A stretch of 64,000 nucleotides of DNA from Gremmenia infestans (taxonomy: Eukaryota; Ascomycota; Leotiomycetes; Helotiales; Hamatocanthoscyphaceae): NCBI GenBank assembly GCA_032629725.1, contig JAFEVB010000002.1:3348001-3412000 (forward strand), in the 5' to 3' direction. The translations under genes were made by a program, and so were the position numbers. The notes beneath the pieces are model-generated. The model was not told where the DNA came from, searched no databases, and saw nothing but the letters and a program-made list of their open reading frames with translations. Below are positions 23,316 through 35,558 of this stretch, in pieces (the stretch's first letter is position 1; the number at the start of each line of letters is the position of its first letter).

Positions 23316-25674
23316 ATGAGTTTTGGCGCTTCTCCATCTGATATTATAATTGTCGTTGCATTCTGCAAAAACCTATACCGAAAATGCAGAGATGCTGGCG
23401 GGGTGAGTTGCTGTTGCCTCGCTGTATTTTGCTTGGTGATCAACGCGCTGATGATGCTTTAAACAGGAATACGATGAGATCTCCCGCGAAGTCAGAGGAC
23501 TGCATACAGTGCTGCGACACCTAAAATACGAAGTCGAGGCGCCGGAGTCGCCGCTAAATCGCGATCACTCGGTATGGGGTCGTCAGCTTCAGCCGATCAT
23601 TGGGAATTGCGATTTCACCCTACGCCAACTTGATGGACTGCTGCAGAAATATGGTAGGCTTGGGACTGATGGTGGTGGGAATTCGCCTTCGGCGCCGAGG
23701 GTTTTATGGGATAAGGTCCGTTTTGGAAGTAATGAGATGGACCAACTGGGAGTCATCAGAGTGAAATTGATTTCGCATAAGACGAGCATGACGCTTTTCC
23801 TAGACACTATCCAATTACACGAGTCCGGGAAGATGTCGACGACCCTAGATAATCATGGAGGTCAATTGGACATTATACTCGACAAGGTCGATTCGATTGC
23901 TTCCAGGATGGGGCAGAAGTCCGGGGGAAGTGTGATGACAAGCTATGATGACGACGATAAAGAGGTCTGGAAACAATTCCGAAGAGAGCTGGTCTCGGAA
24001 GGGTTCTCTAGTTCTGTTTTGCAGCAGCACAAGGTATGTATGTCGTTGAACAAGCAGTTCAGACACATATTGAATCCCGCCTCAGGATGTTCTACGAGCG
24101 TATATTCGAGAGATTGACCAAAAAGGCCTTTTGGATGACATTCCACGAGTCGGTAGTCCAAATGGCCCCCTGCAAGGTGTTAATCCACATTTGTGGCTCG
24201 AAAATGCACATACAGGGTCATCTGTTGATACTCCTCCATCATTTGACTCGTTGAATACCCCCACAGATGACAGCAGAGCGAAGGAGATAGCAATTCGAGA
24301 AGATAACCTGAAATTTCCCCAATCCATGAAACTGGAGCGATTGCAGCCCGAGGTCCGGAGAGATTTGGGTTCGCTAAAACAACCGTACGTATGTTGAGTC
24401 ATCTCAAGGATTACGTGCTGACAGCTTGCAGTGTTGTCCCAGCGCAGCGGATACCGATTCCAACGGCAATACCTGTAATCAACAGAAACGCCCAGCCGGA
24501 GCCGTTTCCGGTTCCAGTGCTTACAACTTCTGATGACAAGGAAATACAGTATCATAATACTAGTGGATCATCGGATGACGATTCGAAGACTGATAGCTCA
24601 TCCAGGCGCTCTAAATCTCATTCTAAAGGTGCCCTCATTAGAACTAGTGATTTGCTTGCCTTAAGTCGAGCATTGCAAGTACAGCCGTCTGGATCGCCCC
24701 AAAGTTTTAGAAGTCAAAGTTCTTTTGGTGAAGATGACGCGAGACGCTCAATTGCGTATAGGCCGAAGGAACAATCGAGTCTCGGCTCTTCACCTCTTCA
24801 GATAGGAGCGATTCCTATCCCATCAGCGAATCCAAGAAGTTCCACTGAAGGCTTTGGTACTAGCCCAAGACCAGATTCATCGCGTCTGGCTCCAGATTCG
24901 TATGGTAATGAAATTCCTTCCGATGCGAAATGGACAAAAATGGCTCGGCGCCTGGTGTCTCCAGAGGTACTCGCCCAGGATCGGAGAAGGTATGAAGCAC
25001 GTCCTGACTTCGTTGCTGTACTGGGAGTTCTCAGCCGAGACGAAATCGAAGAATACGCAGTTCGCTCCCAAGTCCTGCGAGCAGCGCGATCTCGACGCAG
25101 TCATCCCACACCGACACCTTCCCAAGCCACTCGTTCTGCTCAGCGAGCCCCTGAGCGTCGAGGTGGACGCGATGAGCCTTCGACAGACGAGGAGGACCAG
25201 TCTTCGGATTCTGACCACGACAAGAGCAAGCAGCGAAGGAAAGTCAGTCGCTCGTATACCCCGTCTAATGTTAGTAGCACAACACCTCGATCAGGGTATC
25301 CTAATCCCTTTGAATCCCAGCCACCACCGTCACCTATGTCACCACCATCCTCCATGTCACAGCCAGGATGGATGCCTGAACCTCCTCGCGAGAAGGGTGG
25401 TCAAGGAGGATTCTGGATGCCTGCATCAGCTCAAGCAGGACAAGATTATACGTATAGACCTTCCAAGGAAAAGGAGAGGGAGAAGGAAAGAGAGTCTTCA
25501 CGGAGAAATCATCGCAGTTCGTCGAGACAGTCGCACTCGTCGCACTCGTCACATTCGAAAAACAAGAATCAAAAGGAAAAAAGCCACTGGAAAGAAAGTG
25601 TGACAGCAGCAGGTATTGGTGGGGCAGCTGCAAGTTTGTTAAGTGTATTAGCTGAGGCTGCCGAGGGCCTCTGA
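23316..25674 (+). CDS. Protein with STAND-type fungal N-terminal domain, disordered tail
   Basis: Four exons (23316-23402, 23467-24033, 24086-24384, 24432-25674) give 731 residues. The N-terminus, MSFGASPSDIIIVVAFCKNL followed by a conserved D-A-G-G and an EYDEISREVRGLHTVLRHL helix, resembles the helical N-terminal domain common in front of fungal STAND/NLR-like receptors (PF17111-like). No P-loop, NB-ARC, NACHT, ankyrin or WD domain follows. Instead residues from about 260 are Ser/Pro/Arg-rich and disordered, with one ordered stretch (WTKMARRLVSPEVLAQDRRRYEARPDFVAVL, in two pieces) near residue 490. A basic KEKEREKERE and RSSSRQSHSSHSSHS tract follows, and the extreme C-terminus is a small-residue hydrophobic helix (AAGIGGAAASLLSVLAEA), perhaps membrane-associating. 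Domain assignment is from pattern memory; the role is unknown. Confidence 0.78.
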
Positions 25675-28600
25675 ATTGTTTATGAATAGTGTATGATTGA
25701 TAAATCAATGGGATTGGGATTGGGGTTGGGTTAGAATTTGATACCCTGAGACACAGAACAGATTGGGATGGGTTATGGCCAAACATAGCGAGGTGCGTTT
25801 ACTGGAAGACATTTTCGGTGTACTATACTGTAGTATCGATAGAGAAGCTACGATCAGTAGTTCACTGCCTCCGGATCGGGAATGGGCTAGCTCGTGCGGC
25901 CACGTGAGATGGCGTGTGTCACATCACAGAAATTTGCAAAATTAGAAATGAACGAAACTTAACTTCAACTTCTTTTCATCTCAAACGGACGGCGGGTAGC
26001 TACCTACCTACTTTATGGTGGTCAATTAACAGCACATTAAGGCCTCAGGCCTCCCCTAGCATATGGGTAGGTAGACGGCTCCTGCCATACTTTCTACAGT
26101 ATGATGCCGCCACACGTGTCCCGCAAGCACCGCACGTCAAACCAGATGGTTCTCGATCGTTTTCTGAGCCAGCAAACTCAAATGAGATAGATCCCTTCTC
26201 CAGCACTCTGGCTGAGGAGGAATCCGTACGCGTCTTCCTTTGGACCGTACCTTTCTCCAATCAAGACTCAAGAGCCAGGATTCTTTTCTTCTACCCAGTG
26301 ATGATATGTACGCTTCTATGGGGGTCACCGAATGAATTGCAATAGTTGCGCATCCACTAACCCCGGATTTCGCGGAGATCTGGAGGTTGGTGTATGGGGA
26401 AGGCCGTGCGAGGAGGCGGTGGCATTTGGATATGTTCACGTTCCAATGTGCCTGGATGCTCTGTTCAGGTTGGCAGAGCAGAGCACACCCAGTAGACCAC
26501 TGGTGGAAAATCTACTCCTCCAAACCACGGAATCCCGAGATATGGCCTTGGATTCTTTGGCGTATCGGAGTACTGTCATTTGCTGTCTATTCGTTAGATA
26601 CCAAAGTATCTCTCTAGGGTCTTATGTTCTCCAATGTTAAGTCTAGCAGCGGGAGGAGATCCGCTTTTCTCCAGAGTCAAAGAATCGTCATTCAAGGGTC
26701 ACGGGCTCGATAAGACCTGGACCAGTCTTGACTTTGAAGAGAAGTACCTAGGTATGCAGTAAGTTTGCTGTTCAATGTCAACTTACTCTCTTAGTAAAGT
26801 TGGCCAAATTCACTTCACCATTTCTACGGATCTCTATCATTTTCAGCTGAAGTGATGGTTATCACGAATACAAGCAAACGTCGGCTGAGTCACACTACTA
26901 TCAATTACACAGAAACTGTAATCGTACACTAACTAGAGGTTGCATATACTATACCGGACACCTTCTGCGGCCCCCCCGGGTAGTCACACGTTGAAGAGCT
27001 GTAAGTCTTTAGCTTAATCCTCTCATCAGAAACTCAAGCTTCTTTCCAAATATCTCGGCTTCTAAGCTTATTCTTTTGTTAGTGCGCACGAGGCGTTTCG
27101 AACGACGCTGCAAAGCCACGTCCACCTCCAAGTACGCCCCTTTCCGGTCTAAATTCCTTCACCACTCCCCCAATCCGTCTTGACGAATCGGTACATCCGG
27201 CTACTTTTGCGCAGACCTCTAGCCATGATCGTGCCGCAACTAGATCGCTCTATGGTGACGGTTGCGGCGCAGTAAATTTTACGAATCCTTGATCTTTGGT
27301 AACTCGTTCTCTCAACTGGACTTCAAATGTCGAGACAAAGTGCAAAGGCGAATCTATTAATCCAGAATATGGGTATTTATTAAACCTTCAAGCCTGGGGG
27401 TTTTTTACTTGAAATCAGACTCCATGGCCCGGTAAATAACACTATTTCGTGTTCGTGGGGGTGGAAAGAGGGGAAGCCAACCACAACGCATATTGGTGGG
27501 GAAGTGGGGCGTAGAAGCTACTACAGTATGCTCGAGGACGAAGCAACACCGTATATTTGTTTTTTTAACTCTTTCCATACGACCGAACTGCATATTTTAT
27601 TGCACCTGCTGACAGGGTGCCTTAACATATCTGTATGCAGTGCTCAGATACTGGAGATACTTCATACATGGATGAATGCCTGCCTTAGTATGCAGTCATA
27701 CAATACCTAGTGATTGTACGCAAATCGTCGCCCCACTTGGATTTTAGGGACTGTCCTGTCAAAGTTAGTGTACTCCATACTGTACGACGGATCCCGTTGT
27801 TTGTGGGGATCAACTATGGGCGGAGTGAGTTCCTTTCCCCACCTGACGCTAACCCCGCAATAAGCTAAAAAGGCTCTGACGTGGGGGCTTTTCGAATGTC
27901 GATCATGGCTATACCCATCCATGAACTCACTTGTTGGTGGCTAAATTTGCGGAGCCGTAAGGATGCATAAGCCACAGCACTATACAGAACGGTTTATTAT
28001 CGGATGGTTCGGTATTGCAACTTGAAATTAGTACAATATTTTAGCTTTACTTTGTCCTTTGTGAGTCTTTTTGCTGTTCTTGCGTATGGATTTGGATTGT
28101 ATATCTCCAAGCAGTCCTCCATTCCTATCGAATGTAGATGGACCATGGCATACTATAAGGAGTATCAGCTGTTGCTGCAAATATACAGCTTTGATGCTCT
28201 TGTACCTCCGTACCGCTTCGCCTCAGCTCTCAAATCTAAATTCGGACTGAGCCCCACAGTATTGTATTTGCGGGGACTTGCGGGGCACGGAGTAGTAAAA
28301 GTCCACCCAAGATGCAGAGCGGGAAAGTTTCACTTCTAGTAAACAACCATGCCAGCTGTAAAGATCATATTCGATATCAGAGATAAGGGCAGATGTCGGC
28401 CTATTTCCATCATTGTCTCCGGATCCGCCTTCCATCGTTACATCGATTGAGTACTAGATTCACCTAATGCAGTTAGTTCTCACTCGTCTCCTTCCAAGAT
28501 CCAAACTTTGTATTGAAGAGGGGTAGTAGCTACTCCCTTCTGCTTTGGACGAATTGAATTCAAAACACGCATGCTTTACGCAACCCTGCATATTTGTAAT

Positions 28601-28866
28601 CTTTGGGAGTCCAATCGACCTCGAAAACATCCTGGTGAAGCCACCCAACAGGAATGAAGAGGATAACAACGGTGCTTTAGCCAATTTGGCTGGATTCCTT
28701 GTCGTGCGGGGTTCAAAGATCCACTCCTCCTGACGAGTTCAAAAGAAAGAGGATGCGCCTGGAAGCCGGCTGAAATCACTTTCCATCCACACTGGTTTAC
28801 ATTCAGTGAACAGAGAAGTTTGAAAGGAAAAATCACATATATCTTACGAACAAGGACTACAACAAG
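25675..28866. other. gene-poor 3.2-kb stretch
   Basis: No supported gene. Open frames are short (up to about 110 codons) and overlap on both strands. One 76-codon frame at 26387-26617 is rich in Trp (for example MFTFQCAWMLCSGW) and could be a decayed exon, but I cannot link it to a family. The right end contains the alcohol oxidase promoter, which would be carbon-source regulated if the gene behaves as in methylotrophic fungi; I cannot identify the elements. Confidence 0.5.
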
Positions 28867-31683
28867 ATGACTGTCCCCGATGAGGTCGATATCATAGTAT
28901 GTGGTGGTGGCAGCTGTGGCTGTGTCGTTGCCGGCCGGTAAGCTATTTGCGTCTCTTCCTTTTGATGTACTCTGACCCTCCTAGGCTGGCCAATCTCGAC
29001 CATAAACTACAGGTCCTGTTGATTGAGGGTGGGGAAAGCAACTTGAATAATCCATGGGTCTTTAGACCAGGAATTTGTGAGCAAAATCAATGTGCGGACG
29101 TATACGAGGGAAGCTGACAACCCCAAGACCCTCGAAATATGAAATTAGACAGCAAAACTGCTTCTTTTTACCATTCACGCCCATCAGAATGGCTAGGCGG
29201 TCGCCGTGCCAGTAAGTATAGCTTCCTCAATATATTTAGACTCGTCACACAATTTGGAAAACTTAGTTCCGTTAAACTGCTTGACGAACGAAGCCTGTTT
29301 TGCATTTACGAGAATATTCAGCTGATGGTCACTAACAACTTTGCAAGTCGTTCCTTGTGCCCATATCTTGGGTGGAGGCTCATCCATCAACTTTATGATG
29401 TACACTCGAGCATCGGCATCAGATTATGATGATTTCCACGCGAAAGGATGGACTACCGAGGAACTCATTCCTCTCATGCAGAAGCACGAAACGTATCAAC
29501 GTTCATGCAATAACAAGTAAGATTCAGTTGGGCGTTTGCTGTGCGTGATCAAGCTGACCATCTTGAAGGGACATTCATGGATTTGAGGGACCAATCAAAG
29601 TCTCATTCGGAAACTATACGTATCCTATTATGCAAGACTTCCTCAGAGCAAGCGAATCACAAGGTATCCCAACTACCGATGATCTTCAAGACCTTGTAAC
29701 TGGCCAGTAAGTTTCTGATCTTTGATTCAGCTGCTGAAGAGTGGGCCGGATTAACAACCTGTGTAGCGGTGCTGAGCAATGGTTGAAATGGATCAATCGA
29801 GATGTGAGAGCATAGTGGCATCCTTGGAATTTATCATTAACTAACACTTCCTTAGACTGGCCGTCGAAGCGATTCAGCCCATGCTTACATCCATTCCACG
29901 AGGGCCGTTTACCAGAACTTGCACTTGCAGTGTAACACCAAGGTCGACAAAGTTATAATGGAGGACGGAGTTGCCGTCGGCGTGAGGACTGTGCCAACCA
30001 AGCCGTTGCATCCATCCGTAAGTAAAGAAAATATCATTCCAGTAACATTATTGATACTAGTCTCCCCAAGCAGCAACATTCGCGCACTTTCAGAGCTCGC
30101 AAGCAAATCATTATTTCTGGAGGTACACTCTCATCGCCATTGATCCTTCAGCGAAGCGGTATCGGTGACCCAAAGAAGTTGAAGAAAGTTGGTGTCAAGC
30201 CTATTGTCGACCTTCCAGGCGTTGGTATGAACTTTCAAGACCATTACTTGACCTTCTCCGGTAAGTCTTATCCACGTCGATAACTTTGAACCGTCGCAGT
30301 TCATTAACACCGTATAGTGTTCCGCGCCAAGCCCGATACCGAGAGTTTCGATGACTTCGCTCGAGGTGACCCTGCGGTCCAGAAGGCCGTGTTCGATGAG
30401 TGGAATATCAAGGGAACAGGTCCACTTTCTACCAACGGAATTGAGGCTGGAGTCAAGGTTCGCCCAACTGAAGAGGAGCTCAAGGAGATGGAATCGTGGC
30501 CCACACCACACTTCAGAAGCGGCTGGGACAGCTATTTCAAGAACAAGCCCGACAAGCCAGTCATGCATTATTCGGTCATCGCGGGGTAAGTGTCTTGCCT
30601 AATTGACTTTTTAACGGCAACTAAGTTTTGCAGATGGTTCGGTGATCACATGTTGATGCCAGCTGGAAAATTCTTCACCATGTTCCACTTCCTCGAATAT
30701 CCCTTCTCCCGTGGTGAGACCCACATCGTTTCTGCAGACCCATATGAGGCGCCAGATTTCGATGCCGGTTTCATGAACGACGAGCGTGATATGGCTCCTA
30801 TGGTATGGGGTTACATCAAGTCTAGTATGCATTTCTTACCTTTGTGTCTCCTCACCTGCTAATTCCATTATAGGAGAGACCGCTAGACGCATGGATGCAT
30901 ATGCCGGCGAAGTACAGAATATGGTCAGCTGCATTTGATTTCCCCTTGACTTGACGCTTTACTGACAGAATCAAGCATCCATTCTACTCGTACGATTCCC
31001 CAGCTCGTGCGAAAGATATGGACCTGGCTACTACCAATGCCTATGCCCTCCCAGGCAACCTTACTGCCAATATCCAGCACGGAAGCTGGAGTCAGCAAAT
31101 CGAGCCCGGCAAAGCACCCAGGCCAAACCTTCTCAACAGCAACACCAAGAGTACCTATGACGATCTTAAGTACAGCAAGCAGGATATCGAGCAAGTCGAA
31201 GAATGGGTCAAGCGCCATGTTGAAACCACTTGGCACAGTCTTGGAGTAGGTTTCCTTTTCTCAGTTCAGACCCATGGATTTCTGCTAACTAGTATTGTCA
31301 GACATGTTCAATGGCTCCAAAGGAAGGTAATGAAATAGTCAAGCACGGCGTTCTTGATGAGCGTCTCAATGTTCACGGAGTGAAGCACTTGAAGGTCGCT
31401 GATCTGTCAATCTGCCCCGACAATGTCGGCTGCAACACTTGTAAGTCTCGCGTTGTCCATTTAGACTTGTGGATTTTCTAACATTCTTATAGACTCAACT
31501 GCCTTGTTGATCGGCGAAAAGGCCGCCATGCTTACTGCAGAGGATCTTGGTTACAGCGGGAAAGATCTCGACATGAAGGCAAGTTATACCCATCTTCTTC
31601 CACCGTTCTCGACTAATAATATATAGGTACCAAACTATCACGCTCCTGGTGAAATATCTCAAATTGCATCATCCAGGCTTTAA
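28867..31683 (+). CDS. Peroxisomal alcohol oxidase, GMC family (AOX/Mod1-type)
   Basis: An FAD-dependent oxidase converting a short primary alcohol to aldehyde and H2O2. Fifteen exons: 28867-28937, 28985-29076, 29128-29211, 29348-29516, 29569-29706, 29767-29803, 29856-30017, 30071-30260, 30318-30585, 30634-30824, 30874-30923, 30976-31245, 31302-31440, 31493-31578, 31627-31683; 667 aa, matching yeast AOX1 (663). The Rossmann motif is VCGGGSCGCVVAGRLANLDH, then NNPWVFRPGIYPRNMKLDS, ILGGGSSINFMMYTRASASD, HGAEQWLKW, FQDHYLTFS and FLEYPFSRGETHI. The C-terminal block has the active-site His in TTWHSLG and Asn in PDNVGCNTYSTALL. The protein ends S-R-L, a peroxisomal targeting signal type 1. The last intron (31579-31626) starts with GCAAGT, a GC-AG intron. 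All joins keep phase and there are no stops, so it looks functional. Substrate (methanol or other) is not decidable from sequence. Confidence 0.93.
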
Positions 31684-32472
31684 GTGTACATGACTGGAGA
31701 AAGGAGGGACACGGCGCAGGGGAGCAGATGACGAGATGCTGTACACTTTCCGTTCTTTTGGATGTAGCCATTTGACATTGGAATGCGCTTTGTATTTAGC
31801 ATACACACTCCTTCAATGATGCTTCTTCTTTGGATCCTTGAATGATGATGGAAATTGTGACCCGGGCGTTCCGGAACTTCTGATTCCAGAACCCCTGAAC
31901 CCCTGAAATGCTACCCACGTGATATTCCGAGATTTACCAAATTGGGCTCCAAGCGAGCTTCGACCGTGCCTAACCTCCAACGTCGTCGCTGCCAGCTCAC
32001 AACATCTTTAACTCTTTCCCATGATGGACAAAAAAACACCGAATGATATGCGACTGGCAATCGCATTGGACGCCTCAACATCAGATTCCTTTTCTCCCCG
32101 CCGCGTCATCCCCCCACTATCGAAACATAAACATGCACGTCGCTCAAAGTTGCCGCCTCCTTGATATTCGTCACCTTGAGACTCAGCCCTGATATTTTTT
32201 AGTATTTTTCGTCCAATACTACAAACTCCCAAATTCCCAAAATACCTCTTCAATCTTTTTTTATAGCACAAAGCTGTGCGGTGTTGAAGTCGACTCATAT
32301 TTGCGTTGTTTGGTGTCGAAGACCAGGCGACGACGTGTATACGTAGTCGTCGTCCTTGTCCAAGACATGGCTGACCGAGTAGGTCTTTTATTTCATATAT
32401 TCTGTACCCTCTGGTCTATTTTCAAGATGTTCCTGTTCCAATTCCAAGAATCCCAATCCAATTACTTTCATA
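31684..32472. other. intergenic, alcohol oxidase to STAND gene
   Basis: A 789-bp gap containing the oxidase 3' UTR and the STAND gene promoter. An ATG at 32368 opens a four-codon frame before a GTAGGT that could be a splice donor; a leader intron ending near 32424 is possible but unproven. Confidence 0.5.
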
Positions 32473-35400
32473 ATGGCTCCCGAAGACACCACTCCTATTG
32501 TCACCTCACTCGCCGCGCAGCTCTCGGATGCGATCGCGGCATTTCTACATGCTTCCTTCGACGATGTAGCAAAGAACCTTGTTACTCGACTACAAGCTCC
32601 CGAGGCCAAGGCGGCTCCAACGTTGGAGGTCAAAGAGATCGAGCCAAGTCCTCCTCCGCCACCGCCAGAACCAGAACCTGAACCAGACCCAGAGCCTGAA
32701 CCGCTGTTTAATGTGCCTTATGCGCGAAATCCGGACTTCGTGGGTCGATCTTCCCACCTCAGTCAGTTGTTCGGGATGTGGAAGCCGGGTCATAGGGGGC
32801 GTATAGCAGTTGCTGGTTTGGGCGGGATTGGGTAAGCTTCTTCTTTCCATATTGGTCTTTGGTGTGTTGAAATATGCTAACACATTTTAGTAAAACTGAA
32901 TTAGTCGTTGAATTTGTATATCGGATCAAGGATGTCTCCCCAACAACACCAGTCTACTGGTTTAGACCAAACGACCTTCTTTCCGGCCCTAGCGGCCCTT
33001 CAAAATCTTCATCTGTGGTTAACATACAGCTGGACGAATGGTTGGACCAAGCTCGCGGAATCAACAGCTTGCTGGTGGTGGACCCTGGAGATAAATTCGA
33101 AGACCTATTGCAAACAAGTGTGGAGAATGGACGAGTGATCGATAAGCTCCGATTTTTTCCAGGTACAGTGATTGTGCTGTCAAGAAGTTGGCAGCATGGA
33201 AGTTTGCTGGCTGGCCCTCGCGACGTATGCGAGCTTGATGATCTAGAAATCGAGGCCTCCGTCAACCTCTTGAGCGGGAGGCTGGGAACACAAGCCCAAG
33301 CTTCGCCTACCGAGCTTCAAGAGGTGGTTGAGCTGATGACCAACTTACCAAGGGCTATCCTTCAAGTTGCAGCTCTCATCAATGGAACCGGAATGACCAT
33401 TTCTCAATTTCTTCATCTTTACCAGCAAGGCGATGCGATGAAATTGCGCCTCTTTGGCAGACTGGACCCTGTTTCACAACCAGATCATACTCTCTCAATT
33501 GTTGGAAAAGGTGTCATCGACGTCAAAGCTTTCAGAAATGAATTCTCCACTGCAAGCCGAATCTTGTATAAGATGTACTTCCTTGGTGGTACCTCGGTAC
33601 CACACGATGTCTTCTCATCGTCTGATCAACTAGAGATGATCATCACAATGAATCTCCTGAGAGGTCACTTTGTACTAGTTGAGAACCCCGTCAACACGTA
33701 TACCCTTCATCCTCTGGCATTCCTAGCAATTCGCCAAATTATCGAAAGCGAGCGACCTGAGACAGATGAAGAGGATGTTAAACAGGAACATATATGGTTT
33801 GAGGAAGTTGTTATGGCTTTCTCAAAGTTCTATCCGGATGCGAGCAATGAAAAGCGAGATTGGTGGAGAAGCTGTTTTTCCCTCCTGCTAGGCGGCTATG
33901 ACTTGAATAGCGACTCTCTACGAATATCTGTCTCCAAAATGCATCAGAAAGAATCGGCATATCTCCAACGCAAAGGAAGATACACAGACGCTCTGAAGAT
34001 GGCATTGCTTGCCAAAAATGCTCTCCCAGATCCTGTCCCTCAAGAACATCTCAGCGTTCTTCAGGATCAAGTCTTGCTGCTTCAACTTCTCGGGAAGTAT
34101 CGAGAAGTTCAGACTTCGCTTCAAAACTACCCTCCAGATGAGCAACAATCGACAATTCTTTGGAAGAAGAGAATGCAAGCGAGATTAGAACAAGCGGAAG
34201 GTGCAAATCAGTACGACTCTGCTGTCGATATTTTTCGCCAAGTCAAAATCTCGAGGGAGACTGCTGCGAATAACTCTATGCAGGACATGCTTCAGTCCAT
34301 AGACGATTTTGGATGTGCTCTAATGCTCAAGGGGAAATATCACGATGCAGCCATCGAGTGTCGGAAGGCTCTTTCTGAAAGAACTACTCTTCTAGGTACT
34401 TCTCACGTCGATACACTTACCAGTCTTCATCATTTCGCTTCGGTTTTGAAATGCGATGGAAAATATGAAGAGGCGCTTCGATATATTCAGGAAGCAATTC
34501 GAGGCAGAGAAGTTGTTCTTGGTGCAGATCATCCCGAAACTTTGCAGAGCAGAATCGTCAAAGCTCGAATCCTGCTTTACGTGGCTGTGGCGATGTCAGA
34601 CTACGACCAAGCAGAGACTTTGCTTGTTGACTCTGCAAATCGCCTCAGTGGCATCCTGTCAGATTCACATCCACTTCTTCTTGCATGTAGGAGCGATCGA
34701 GCCCAAATTATGCTGGCGCGCGGAAAGTATGAGGCTTCGGAACAGATGAACAGAGCTACTTTGTCTGCTAGGGAGAAAGGTCCATGGGCGGAATCTTCTA
34801 GCCATCCAGATACATTGGCAAGCATACATTCGCTTGCCGAAGTCTTACGATGCAAGGAAGGTTGCCGCGCTGCTGATGCATTGAGCGAGCGAGCTCTAGT
34901 TGAAAGAACGGACGTCTTGACGAATGGAACTCTCGCTGGCAGCGACTTCCACCCAGATCAGCTCACTAGTCTTCATCATCGAGCAATTGTTCTTTCTGGC
35001 CTTGGCCAGCACCAAGCTGCGTTGCAAAAGATCGACTTTGCCCTCACTGGGAGAAGGACGGTTTTGGGAAATGACCATCCGGATGTCTTTCTAAGCATGA
35101 CGTGGAAAGGGGAAATAATGCGATCGCAACTCACAACATACCAGACTCAACGAGCTCAGACTCTTGATGCTATAGAGGCGCTCCACAAACAAGCGCTCGA
35201 GGGGTTGGCTTGGATTCTGGGCCCGGAGCATCAAAACACTTTGCTATGTATGACCAACCTCGCGCTTGCAAAACACGAGCGTGGCACATCAGGCTTTATT
35301 GAAGCAGAGTCACTGTATCGTCAAGTCTACCGCGCGTATCAGCGGAACTTGGGCGAATTACATCCTGAGACGCTGAAGAGCAAGTCACGTCTGGCGGAGG

Positions 35401-35558
35401 CGTCGCGGGCTCTGAGTCCAAGTGCACACCAGGAGTCGAAGAAGATGTGGAGAGAAGCATGTGCAGGATTTGCGAAGATCTTCGGTACTGATGCTTATCT
35501 TACCGTGGCTGCTTATAAAGGGTATGAGAAGTTTTTGAAGACGTATCCGGAGCCGTGA
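32473..35558 (+). CDS. NB-ARC/TPR STAND protein (NLR-like)
   Basis: A signal-transducing NTPase with the architecture of fungal NLR-like receptors, which act in non-self recognition and programmed cell death in studied cases. Exons 32473-32831 and 32891-35558 give 1008 residues. Residues 1-95 form a short helical segment then a Pro/Glu tract (PPPPPPEPEPEPDPEPEP); no HeLo, HET, patatin or nucleoside-phosphorylase effector is visible. YARNPDFVGRSSHLSQLF opens the NB module; the P-loop GLGGIGKTE (about 115-123) is rebuilt across the 59-nt intron. Walker B-like LLVVDPGD, a TVIVLSR strand, a GLPL-like NLPRAILQVAAL and a winged-helix YTLHPLAFLAIR follow. From about residue 580 come kinesin-light-chain-type TPRs of about 42 residues, each with an LG..HP(E/D)TL core (for example GADHPETLQS, GELHPETLKS). 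TPR repeats are divergent rather than near-identical. Ligand and output are unknown. Confidence 0.88.

Noticed and set aside
24854..25603. 249-codon frame overlapping the STAND-N-terminal protein gene
   Set aside because: It is the +1 shadow of the Ser/Arg-rich exon, with no conserved features.
26387..26617. 76-codon Trp-rich frame, possible decayed exon
   Set aside because: I could not match it to any family or find flanking exons.
28867..29520. Alcohol oxidase as a pseudogene because of stops after PGI and GRRA
   Set aside because: Both stops fall inside introns with good donors and acceptors; removing them restores IYPRNMKLDS and IVPCAHILGGGSS.
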